Below, piece after piece: positions 21,969 to 31,678 of a stretch of 64,000 nucleotides of DNA (within the stretch, counting starts at the first letter, position 1; the number at the start of each line of letters is the position of its first letter). A program made the translations under genes and the position numbers. The notes beneath the pieces were generated by a model that made no database searches, had not been told where the DNA came from, and saw only the letters and a program-made list of their open reading frames with translations. Origin of the DNA: Imbricaverruca yamaguchii (Eukaryota > Arthropoda > Thecostraca > Neoverrucidae); the NCBI GenBank assembly GCA_034440575.1, contig JAOTOL010001344.1, positions 304,501-368,500 of the forward strand, given 5' to 3'.

Positions 21969-23094
21969 GGTGTGTGTGGCACTGTTGGAAGTCCACAGGG
22001 TCCAACCAATAGACGTCTATCTTAACTCTGGGGTGGTTTGCGAACCGCATGGATATCTCGCAATTTTTAGGGGCGCCCAGACATCCCTAAATGCATAAAC
22101 CCCCACCCGCGTCAACACCCACATTTCACCCCCTGAGGGTGTCCAGGCCGACACCCAGTGACAGCTGGACCGTCTCGCGGCGCTCGTCTCCGGTAGGCAC
22201 CGCCATCAGTCAGATCGTTAAAGTGACAGTGCCATGTGCGCAACGGATCAGTAATGCGCTTGTTTTTTGTCGTTCAGCACTGCGGTCGCGCGCAAGTTGT
22301 TTGCGGTTTCTCAAGCATCCTGTTCCCGGGCGGAATTATAACAATCACACGGCAAAAAGTCGGCCGGGTTTTTGTGCGGCTCTCGGCCCCTGGGAGGTCG
22401 GCTGGGTGACGGACGGTCGGCGCGACTCCCCACACCGCCAGATGGGTGCGCGACCTTCGCCAGCAGCCGGCCCCGCACCGCAGCATTTCGCCACCGCCAG
22501 TCTCCAGGTATTCGAAAATTCGTGTCGCCTCTAATAACACGGAGCACGCGGCAATTTTGTTTTTATAGGCAATTTTCGTTTCGTTTTGGAGCGGCCGTCC
22601 ACCGCGATCGACCTCCCCACAACAAGAGACAAACACGGTCGCAGCCGGTAGAGTCCGCCGCGGAATCCACCACGGAATCCACCACGGGATCTACTACGAA
22701 ATCCGCCACGGTCGGCCTCTTCATGATACGAGACAAACACGGCTGCATCCGTCGGAGTCGACCATGGCATCCACCACGTTCTACCACGGCCCGCTACTGG
22801 AACACTGGAGGTAATAAGCTCTAAAAATGCATTAGATGACAGCTGAAATCCACCTTAGTGCCAGTGAAGCGAACCGCAACTTGATCCGCCGTGAAGTTAA
22901 AAATGTGTGTGGGTAATATAATGCGGCGATATCAGCAACTTCAGAAGCGTCAACACCAACATTTCAAGAATTTGCATTATTTTGCATACTTAGCTACACT
23001 AACTTCCTCTCAACTTCCATCTCAGGGCGCAATTTCCAACGCCGACTTCGTCATCAGTTTTCCACCTCTCACTGAAAGAACTAATCTCGGATCC
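21969..23094. other. Moderately GC-rich stretch, no gene
   Basis: No supported gene. It includes the nested repeat at 22622-22790. Open frames up to about 150 codons (22372-22824) are built on that repeat and on GC-rich DNA. Confidence 0.5.
22622..22790. repeat. 104-bp duplication containing a 12-bp array
   Basis: GAGACAAACACGG at about 22626 recurs at about 22730, with similarity continuing downstream in both copies. Between them, 22651-22710 is five 12-bp units of the type GAATCCACCACG. The array translates as repeated RGGF on the minus strand, a by-product of the 4-codon unit. Confidence 0.8.
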
Positions 23095-23640
23095 ATCACG
23101 CCAGACTGACACCGCTGCTGACATCACGCCAGACTACCGACACCGCTGCTGACATCACGCCAGATTACCGACAGCGCTGCTGACATTACGCTAGGCTACC
23201 GACACCGCTGCTGACATCACGCCAGACTACCGACACCGCTGCTGACATCACGCCAGACTGCCAACACCGCTGCTGACATCACGCCAGACTACCGACACCG
23301 CTGCTGACATCACGCCAGATTACCGACAGCGCTGCTGACATTACGCCAGGCTACCGACACCGCTGCTGACATCACGCCAGACTGCTAACACCGCTGCTGA
23401 CATCACGCTAGACTACCGACACCGCTGCTGACATCACGCCAGACTACAGACACCGCTTATGTCATCACGCCAGACTACAGACACCGCTGCTGACATCACG
23501 CCAGACTACCGACACCGCTGCTGACATCACGCCAGACTACAGACACCGCTTATGTCATCACGCCATACTACAGACACCGCTGCTGACATCACGTCAGACT
23601 ACCAACACCGCTGCTGACATTACGCCAGACACCGTTGTTG
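23095..23640. repeat. 31-bp minisatellite, about 17.5 copies
   Basis: Tandem units reading CCAGACTACCGACACCGCTG then CTGACATCACG. Recurring variants (GATTACCGACAGC, ACTACAGACACCGCTTATGTC) reappear in the same order several units apart, indicating multi-unit duplications. Confidence 0.96.
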
Positions 23641-23702
23641 CATTAGTCTGGTCACCCAAGTCGCCACTGCAGGTGTGTACCACCTCGTCAGACAAATAAC
23701 AG

Positions 23703-24140
23703 CGCCTCCACCGGCACCACATCACCAGTCAGGCCTGAGCGCCTCCACCTCACCAGCCAGACCTGAGCGCCGCCTCACCAGCCGGACCTGAGCGTCTCCA
23801 CCGGCACCACCTCACCAGACCTGAGCGTCTCCACCTCACCAGACCTGAGCGTCTCCACCTCACCAGACCTGAGCGTCTCCACCTCACCAGACCTGAGCGT
23901 CTCCACCTCACCAGACCTGAGCGTCTCCACCTCACCAGACCTGAGCGTCTCCACCTCACCAGACCTGAGCTCCTCCACCTCACCAGCCGGACCTGAGCGC
24001 CTCCACCGGCACCACCTCACCAGACCTGAGCGTCTCCACCGGCACCACCTCACCAGACCTGAGCGGCCCCACCTCACCAGACCTGAGCGTCTCCACCTCA
24101 CCAGACCTGAGCTCCTCCACCGGCACCACCTGGCCGGCGG
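23703..24140. repeat. 24-bp minisatellite, about 18 copies
   Basis: Units of CCTGAGCGTCTCCACCTCAC then CAGA. Longer variants carry an extra CCGGCACCA or GCCGGA segment at both ends, and nearly identical units lie in the middle. The 8-codon unit keeps a minus-strand RSGEVETL frame open over 200 codons. I regard it as an artefact because variant units disrupt the pattern without compensating. Confidence 0.95.
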
Positions 24141-24640
24141 GCCTGAGTGCCGCCGGCTATTTGGAGCGACCCACCTCGGCCGGCGGCCAATTAAGCGGCG
24201 CCGTCCGTGGCCGGCTGACCGATCCTCGGGGGCACGCGATCGGTATTCAGCCGGCGGCCGGCCCGACTGGGCCGCGTCGGTCGACGGCGCGCCGCCGAGC
24301 GCCGCTCCGCATCGATGATGGACCTCCCGGCCCGGCCGCAAATGGCCGGCCGGCCGGCCGGCCGATCGGGAAATGAGTCGAATCAAGGAGGTGGAACGCG
24401 CGGTGATCTCTCGTTAGCCGACGGCGGCCGGCGCGCCGCTGGACGCCGTCGTCGGCCGACTTCAAAGCGGCCGGCGGCCGGCGGCCGACCGACGCGGCGC
24501 GGTTCCGGCGCGCGCTGGCGGCTCGCGGCGTCGGTCCGCCGCCGGCAGATGGCGCTGCTGCCGGCGCGCGTGTCGGCGGGGCCGCGTGCAGAAGCGCTGA
24601 CGCGTGTTGTCTTGTGCCGGTGCTGCTCGGATGGCGCAGA
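24141..24640. other. CpG island with GGCC tract
   Basis: Very CpG-rich DNA with an alternating GGCC tract at 24344-24363. It directly abuts the 24-bp array. No gene is recognised. Confidence 0.6.
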
Positions 24641-26610
24641 CAGCAAGGCTGCAGGCCCGAGGTGGCGTCGGAGGGTTCAGACGACAACGACGGATATCCG
24701 CGCGCGAGGGGCGATACAGATCTGTGACTCCCTGTGTGTGGGGCGATGCGGACGGTTGGGTCTCGGTGTGCGGGGAAACAGCGACCCGCTGGACCTCGAT
24801 GTGGAGGGAAATGAAAAGCGGTAGGGACTGCTGGCTTCCCGTGAAATATACATACTATTATCCGCAGTTTGTACTCATGTGAATACAGGTATATGTTGAG
24901 GTGCACAGATATTATGACACGAAGAAAGTTGGGTAACGAACAAACCAGTCCAATTTCGAAGAACAATATTCTTATGTGGGGCGCATGCAAGCAAATAGTA
25001 ACAAACAATAACCAAGCAAAGCAAAACAATAACCTTCAAGCAAAGAATAGCATCAATTATATTTTATCGTCCCAACAATCGCACTTCCTCGAAAACAACG
25101 GCCAAACGCAGCCTCCAGTCAAGTCAGGCCATGAAGGCTCCTCGAGGTCGTGCTCAAACCACCAGTTCACAAACCAACCTCGAGGTCGTGCTCAGACCAC
25201 CAGTTCACATAGTGTGAGCGGGGTGGGATAGCCGGCTGAAAGAATGCAGTCAGTTGCTCCTGCTCCACCCGCTGACGTTACAGGGGAGGGAACGCACTCA
25301 GAATTGAGTTGAATTTCGTCCCCAAAGTTTTAGTGAATTTCCTAGATTCAAGGCTTTTCCATAATAAATCGAAATATCCGCCAGCTCGAAATTGCCGCCA
25401 GCTCAGACTTCTGCAAATAACGGACAACTGGATGTGCGTGAGTCAGTGCATCAATCGCTTCATGCCAGGGACGAATCAAGGATTCCACTAATGGCTAGGT
25501 CTGTATGATGGTCAAACCTGCTGGATCACCGCCTCTATCCTCTCCTTCCTCGATGCAGCAGGTGGACTTTCGAAATAAAAATGTTTCGCGAGCCTAACCC
25601 TTTTCCAAGAAGGCCGTGCTCAGCATATTTTGTCAGGGCTTAACGGCTTAGCCGGAATCTCAGCCGGTTCTTTAAGGAGTGCCGTAGTGTCATAAATACC
25701 TCGGGTGCCCTTCTGATCCAGAATATCATACGTCGAAAACACTGGGCTGGAGATAAGTCATGATTCGATACGGGCAACGCAGCCCATTCATGATTAGTCT
25801 TTATTTGAGACTAGTCTCTCCATATTTAAGCTGTTTTGAGCGCCCTTTCCCAAGACCGTCAGCTGCCTTGTATGTCTTCAAATCATGTCACGAAGAGTCG
25901 CAGCTGGTATCATTGAACATCTGTCCTTTTCTTTCGGAGTACTATATCGGATGTATAATAGCCTTCAAAGAAGCCAAGCAACTATGCATAGTTGCTTGGC
26001 TTCTTTCATTTCTCAGTCATTGGTTGGACAGCTACCTTCCTGTGTGTTTGCCGGAATTAGTACATTTATACTCAAACGCTGAACAATGTCCCCACAAACA
26101 CCTAAGAACAAGTATCCCCGGGGTTCATAAGAAAGCATCACTGCTGGTTTATCTACCGAGGCGCTTCCAGGGCGACTTCTCATCTGCTATCGGTCACGGG
26201 CTCCACCCAGGAAGAATCCCACTTGCAAAAAACAACGGGAGGTGCGAGTGGCTCTTGGGCTTAAAGGCACGCCGGAGGCGGCGGATATGCCGCCGTAGAT
26301 AGCGCTGCTACGCATCCGTTTAAACTCAGAACCGGCCCAGACGTCCGTGTGCACACCCAAAGTTCCTGCAATTAAAAGTTTGCATGATTTAGCAGGAGGG
26401 TAAACAGGAATTGTGCCACTTAATGCTTGCTTGGTGGACTTTACTTTCAAGGCTTTTCTGCCGTCCTAAGCTGCCACTGTTATACGCTATCTTACTGCAT
26501 CGCGCATTACGTGTATTATCACTTCATACAACTTCTCATATTTTTATTTCGTACGAGCAGAATGTTATTTTTGTCGCATCGAAGATGCATGGTCGTAGTG
26601 GTTTAGTACG
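24641..26610. other. Unique stretch, no gene recognised
   Basis: It contains a 41-bp-period duplication at 25139-25212 (CTCGAGGTCGTGCTCA and ACCACCAGTTCACA, each twice) and the 40-bp perfect palindrome at 25967. A 180-codon frame (25760-26302) runs through the palindrome and has no recognisable domain. Confidence 0.5.
25967..26006. repeat. 40-bp perfect palindrome without spacer
   Basis: The 20-bp arm at 25967-25986 (AAAGAAGCCAAGCAACTATG) is the exact reverse complement of 25987-26006, with no gap or mismatch. It is AT/GC balanced and not simple repeat. Confidence 0.96.
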
Positions 26611-26617
26611 CTTGACT

Positions 26618-26765
26618 AACATCACGGTCACGCACATGGCACAGGCGCTGCAACCAAACCAATCACGAGTCACCTCATCAGTCACGAGTCTTTCACGAGG
26701 TGTCACGGTTACGCCAACCGCACAGACGCTGTCACCAAACGTCACCTCATCAGTCACGAGTACCC
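26618..26765. repeat. ~82-bp duplication, about 1.8 copies
   Basis: TCACGGTCACGC at about 26622 recurs as TCACGGTTACGC at about 26703. Both copies continue with CACAG-CGCTG and end in CACCTCATCAGTCACGAGT. Confidence 0.8.
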
Positions 26766-26914
26766 CAGGCGGCTGAAACGTTTTTCTACCCATCGGAAGT
26801 GCCAGAGTGGTGGTGGCTGAGTTCCGATCGTGGTGGAATGGATCTCGTACCTGCGTAGCCTGTAATAAGATGGCAGCAGGTCAGCCCCCCCACCCAACTG
26901 GCTCAGATGGGCCG

Positions 26915-26952
26915 CTCCACCACATGGTACCAGCTGTAGCCATGTGGTGGAG
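26915..26952. repeat. Perfect hairpin (13-bp arms, 12-nt loop)
   Basis: CTCCACCACATGG at 26915-26927 is the exact complement of 26940-26952. Confidence 0.92.
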
Positions 26953-27837
26953 ACAGGTCTCCATGACCTCGTCTGGATGAAAGCATTAGCCGTGGGCGAC
27001 GATCCATCTGTTTGACACAACTACACAGTGACATAAGCCCGGCATAACTCTCCTTGCTACGGCCTAGTCTTTCCCTTGTCCATAGTACAGTTTCGTTTGC
27101 ATGTTTTCCAGAACTTGGCCATATCGATACTCTCAGCCAGCGACGTATCTGTGGAAGGCGTTGGTGATCAAGGGGACAACAGTGCTCTTCTCGGCTGAGT
27201 CGCCCGCTGTGCGCAGTGTGTACATATCATCAGAGCAAATGAAAACGGCGCTTAGCATGACCACACACAGCCCTGCTTTTCATAAGCAATACTTCGCAAA
27301 ACATAGTTATTCGCAAACATAGTTAGTCGCAAAAGTAATCGGTGTTCAGTCTCCCTTAAGCTTTAGTTAAGCATCCCCGGGTGAGCACTGAAGATCCAGC
27401 CTTCATTCATCCAATACGGTTCATCGCTTGCTTTACACATTGATGGGCGATATCCTATCATTTATAGTCGACGATCGTCCAACTATTGCAGATAAATCAA
27501 ACGACATATACTAACACGGGACACAAATGGACACAACTTGCTTATCTCACTGGAAGAGGAAAACGCTAACAGCATTGAGAGAACACAACGGCTATTGTAA
27601 TGTAATCTTGTCCTGGTCACAATCTGGTCCCAGACATGACGATCAGCCATACTGCACCACAGCTCAAGCTCAGGCAGTATGCACCGGTCGCAGATGAAAA
27701 TCACAATGAGATGGCTGATGTGGCTTCATTCTAAATGTATTGCGTTTTATAAATTGAGTACTTGGAGGTTCCTAATGCCTTCGTGATGAGTAGCAACCGT
27801 GACGTCAGTGATCACTGTTTCTGACAGCTCCTGGTAG

Positions 27838-27958
27838 CTAGTGTGATCCTGTAGTGCTGGCTGGTGTGCTACTGCTAGTGTGATTATCTCACTAGCTAGT
27901 GTGATTCTCTAGTGCTAGCTAGTGTGATACTGCTAGTGGGATTCTCTCACTAGCAGTA
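27838..27958. repeat. Degenerate CTAG-rich repeat with hairpin
   Basis: Irregular copies of GCTAGTGTGATTCTCTAGT. The last part (27928-27958) is a perfect hairpin with 11-bp arms TACTGCTAGTG/CACTAGCAGTA and a 9-nt loop. Confidence 0.8.
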
Positions 27959-28307
27959 CACCGCCAATAAAAATGGAAAGATGCTCAATGATACTAGCAA
28001 CGACACTTCGTGACATGATTGGAAGACATACAAGCCGGCTGATGGATCGAAGTTTAGAACATATGTGAGGGGGCATTAGGCTGCTTGTTGGGTGCTGGTG
28101 CTTTAGTGAGTTTCATAAAACTCGTGGGCTATGACTATATATATATATCATTATCACGGAAGATCCGTGTTATTGGCAAATACATGCACACAAATATCCG
28201 GTGAGATCTGCTTCAGTGATGTTTCGAGTGGCATTAGTATCCCGTCACAACTTTTGCAGTCGCAACTCGTTCTTGTGGCGGCGATATCGCATCGCAGTCG
28301 TGGCATC

Positions 28308-28492
28308 GGGCGGTCCACTCGGCAGCCCCTGCGCAGAGGGGCGGTCCACTCGGCAGCCCCTGCACAGAGGGGCGGTCCACTCGGCAGCCCCTGCACAGAG
28401 GGGCGGTCCACTCGGCAGCCCCTGCACAGAGGGGTGGTCCACCCGGCAGCCCCCGCACAGAGGGGCGGTCCACTCGGCAGCCCCCGCACCAC
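28308..28492. repeat. 31-bp minisatellite, 6 copies
   Basis: Period 31 (CGGTCCACT at 28311, 28342, 28373 and onward), unit GGGGCGGTCCACTCGGCAGC then CCCTGCACAGA. It abuts a CpG island downstream. The unit is unrelated to the other 31-bp array at 23095. Confidence 0.95.
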
Positions 28493-29250
28493 GCGTGCAG
28501 CTGGCACCGGCGTAACCCGACGCGGCTGACGGCTGTCCGGACGCGCCCACGGGCCGACCTGAGCGCGCCGGTCGTGACCGGCCGATCCCGCCGTGACGTC
28601 ATGTGGGCGGCCAGCCGATCGTGCCGCACTCGGCGGGCGGTGGCAGCGTGCCGTGCTGGTCAGCCGGGCGGCGTTCTCCGCTCCAGATGGCCAGCCTCAC
28701 CGCCGGCCGGCCGGCGCCGAAGGCAGGCGCCGAAGGCAGGCGCCGAAGGCAGGCGCCGAAGGCAGGCGCCGAAGGCAGGCGCCGAAGGCAGGCGCCGAAG
28801 GCAGGCGCCGAAGGCAGGCGCCGCCGCCCGGTGCCATGGTCGGCCGACGGTCGCGCCGCCGCCGGAAAGCAACAGCGATGCGAAGTAAACGAGGAGCGCA
28901 TAGCGACACGCAGCACGACAGCCATTAATTACGCGATCCTCCGTTATTAGTGCGCGGCGCACCGGTCATTAAGCCGGCTTTGATCGCGGCTTTTGAAGGC
29001 GGCGCGTCGGCGCTGCCGCCGCGCCAACAGACCTGCCCTGTTTACATCCGCACAGCGCGCGTAATGGTCGGGTGCGACGCGTCGAGGTGTCGGCCGTGAT
29101 CAAGTGTGGCGCTGACTACCGGCCCGGCCCGGCCCCGTCCGGCCGGCGCAAAGGTCACGGCGCAGAGGTCACGCCGCCGGCGAGATCGGTGCGGCCGGGG
29201 TCACCCGCGCCCGGAGCCTGTGGCGAGACGTCAGGGCCTGCCTGGGTCCC
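28493..29250. other. CpG island
   Basis: CpG- and GGCC-rich DNA containing a CRE octamer at 28594-28601, the 13-bp array at 28714, and the homeodomain-type words CATTAATTACG at 28922-28932 and GTTATTAGTG at 28943-28952. No open frame matches a known protein. Confidence 0.6.
28714..28823. repeat. 13-bp minisatellite, 8.4 copies
   Basis: Nearly perfect tandem copies of GCGCCGAAGGCAG. The 13-bp period gives a 13-residue KAGAEGRRRRQAP-type pattern in every frame and on both strands. Confidence 0.97.
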
Positions 29251-29254
29251 TCGC

Positions 29255-29850
29255 TTGGGTCAGGGCTGAACGTCAGGTACAGCGTGGTCGCCCTTGTCAA
29301 GGCCAGGGCTGAACGTCAGGTACAGCGTGGTCGCCTTTGTCGAAGTCAGAGTTGAACGTCAGGTACAGCGTGGTCGCCATTGTCAAGGTCAGAGTTGAAC
29401 GTCAGGTACAGCGTGGTCGCCATTGTCAAGACCGGGGTTGAACGTCAGGTACAGCGTGGTCACCCTTGTCAAGGTCAGGGTTGAACGTCAGGTACGGCGT
29501 GGTCGCCCTTGTCAAGGTCAGGGTTGAACGTCAAGTACAGCGTGGTCGCCCTTGTCAAGACCAGGGTTGAACGTCAGGTACAGCGTGGTCACCCTTGCCA
29601 AGGTCAGGGTTGAACGTCAAGTACAGCGTGGTCGCCCTTGTCAAGGTCAGGGTTGAACGTCAAGTACAGCGTGGTCGCCCTTGTCAAGGTCAGGGTTGAA
29701 CGTCAGATGCAGCGTGGTCGCCCTTGTCAAGGCCAGGGCTGAACGTCAGGTCCCGTGCGGTTGCCCTCGCCTGGGGCTAGGGTATCAGGTACAGCATGGT
29801 CGCCCCTGTCAAGGCCAGGGTTGAACGTCACGTGCAGCGTTTTCTCCCTC
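29255..29850. repeat. 43-bp minisatellite, about 13.8 copies
   Basis: Units of GGTCAGGGTTGAACGTCAGG followed by TACAGCGTGGTCGCCCTTGTCAA. Central copies are highly similar; the last two (after 29720) are diverged or contain insertions. Confidence 0.96.
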
Positions 29851-29894
29851 GCGTGGAGACCAGGGTCAAACGACAATATACAGAAAAAGCCGGA

Positions 29895-29932
29895 GCCAGG
29901 AATAAGCGCAGGCACGTCTGAGCAATAGATGC
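29895..29932. repeat. Dispersed repeat copy 1
   Basis: GCCAGGAATAAGCG then CACGTCTGAGCAATAGATGC, shared with 33347-33384 with three substitutions. On the minus strand both read IYCSDV--LIPG in one frame, so this may be a fragment of an old retroelement. I do not recognise the family. Confidence 0.6.
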
Positions 29933-29984
29933 CCTCATCGGCCACATTGAACATGCGCAGAGGTCAACACGGACGGCCCAGACG

Positions 29985-30015
29985 CACCTTCCAGGGCCAT
30001 TGGCCCTGGAAGGTG
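29985..30015. repeat. Perfect hairpin (15-bp arms, 1-nt loop)
   Basis: CACCTTCCAGGGCCA at 29985-29999 is the exact complement of 30001-30015. Confidence 0.94.
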
Positions 30016-30299
30016 GCTGCCGTACTGAGGTCAACCTAATCCGTGTACGTCAGAAGTGTGGCTACCGTAGTTTGCGCTACAGCCTTAGAGACATTACTAG
30101 CGACGCTTTTGGCACATCCGCTGCTTCTTTGAGGTGCTTAGAAGGCTGGAATGTGTTTTGTCTGTGGTGTCTTTGTGCGATGGAATTTCTTGTGAGTGCA
30201 TGCCAGTCTGAAACCACATTGAGCGATAGAAATGTTAATAATACGTGTCAATGTGTGTAGGGGACGTTTGTGTGTATGTGTGGGGGGGCTATGTGTTGT

Positions 30300-30301
30300 T
30301 G

Positions 30302-30390
<89 letters not shown>
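30300..30390. repeat. (TG)n microsatellite
   Basis: More than 40 uninterrupted TG dinucleotides, flanked by TGTT-rich degenerate sequence. Confidence 0.97.
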
Positions 30391-30392
<2 letters not shown>

Positions 30393-31125
30393 TTTGTATG
30401 TGTCTGTATGCGCGTGTGTGTAACACTAATCAAATTCGCTCTTGCGTATCAGGTTCAGCGAAGGCACGTACTCGTGGGGATATGCTGCAATATTGGTTCA
30501 TCACGTTCTTCTCACGTTTCCTGCATATGACCATTGACTGGCAAAAGCCGAGATCCGGTATCAATGAACGCAAAGACACGCGAAACATGAACGCATAATG
30601 CATCACTATGCTTATTACACGCTAATACATGTTGTATTAGCGTGAGAACCGATCCAGATGGACGCATCCTGCCCCATGCCGTTGCGCTTCACAGGTCATA
30701 TGAGCTCGGCTACATTAAACACGGAAAAAGGAGAAACCAACAAGATAAACAACGCGCCGAACCTGAAGGAGCCCGCGCGTCCATAAAACTCTCCGGGGCG
30801 CCGGGTTTTATCGCGTTCCGAGCCGTTCGCCGGCGTCGGCCGTGTTGTTGGCGTTGCCCGGCTCGCCGCGCCGCGTCGACATACGCCCGCCGGCGAGGAG
30901 GGCCTTGTCGCCGGCTTACGACAATGATGACAGGCCGCTGTCCGGCAGCGGAATGTGGACAACCCGATGTCACCGAACAGGCGAGGCTGACACAACACGT
31001 GTCGCGCTGAACGAATTACACACAGGGCGATAGAGACGTGAGGTGGTGTAATCCAGTACAGCGAGGTCGGGTGTTCAGTCCGGACCAGTTGGTGGGACAG
31101 TGGGTCTGAGTGGCACACCGGAACC
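30391..31125. other. Unique to GC-rich stretch, no gene
   Basis: A hairpin at 30618-30644 and a CpG-rich patch at 30780-30990. A 176-codon minus-strand frame (30696-31226) has no recognisable domain. Confidence 0.5.
30618..30644. repeat. Perfect hairpin (12-bp arms, 3-nt loop)
   Basis: CACGCTAATACA at 30618-30629 is the exact complement of 30633-30644. Confidence 0.92.
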
Positions 31126-31129
31126 GTGT

Positions 31130-31678
31130 GTGTCCGGCAGATGTCTATCGGGGCACCTGGCGAGAGGTGTGACGATTGTGTTTTTTTTAGGGCCGTAGGA
31201 TTCGGTGGAATCAGTTGTTGGGGCACCTAGTGAGAGGTGTGACGGATCGTAGTGAGTTATATATGGGGAGTTGTCGATTTTATCGGGCGGTGTGGAAGTG
31301 TGACGATCGTGTGGTTTCCTAGGGAGAGGTGTGACGAGATCGTAGTCAGTTATCTATCGGGGTACCTAGTGAGAGGTGTGACGAGATCGTAGTCGGTTAT
31401 CTATCGGGACACCTAGTGAGAAGTGTGACGAGATCGTAGTCGGTTATATATCGGGGTACCTAGTGAGATGTGTGACGAGATCATAGTCGGTTATCTATCG
31501 GGGCACCTAGTGAGAGGTGTGACGAGATCGTAGTCGGTTATCTATCAGGGCAGGTAGTGAGAAGTGTGACGAGATCGTAGTCAGTTATATATCGGGGCAG
31601 TTAGTGAGATGTGTGACGAGATCATAGTCGGTTGTCTATCGGGGCAGGTACTGAGAAGTGTGGCGAGATCGTAGTCCC
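31130..31678. repeat. 47-bp minisatellite, about 11 copies
   Basis: Period 47 (GTGACGAGAT at 31331 and 31378). The unit includes CACCTAGTGAGAGGTGTGACG, AGATCGTAGTC and GGTTATCTATCGGGG. The first copies (31130-31320) are diverged and contain a run of T. CACCT and AGGTG within the unit are self-complementary. Confidence 0.94.

Larger units (their letters stand above)
26766..28305. other. Unique stretch, no gene recognised
   Basis: Holds hairpins at 26915-26952 and 27928-27958, a CRE octamer at 27800-27807, the CTAG-rich repeat at 27838-27958 and a short (TA)n at 28136-28150. No coding region is supported. Confidence 0.5.
29851..30299. other. Unique stretch with dispersed-repeat fragment and hairpin
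   Basis: 29895-29932 matches 33347-33384 at 35 of 38 bases in the same orientation. 29985-30015 is a 15-bp-arm hairpin. No gene is recognised. Confidence 0.55.

Noticed and set aside
23095..23640. CRISPR array
   Set aside because: The 31-bp units are contiguous without unique spacers, in an animal-type genome.
28308..28492. CRISPR-like repeat of 31 bp
   Set aside because: Head-to-tail units with no spacers; a minisatellite.
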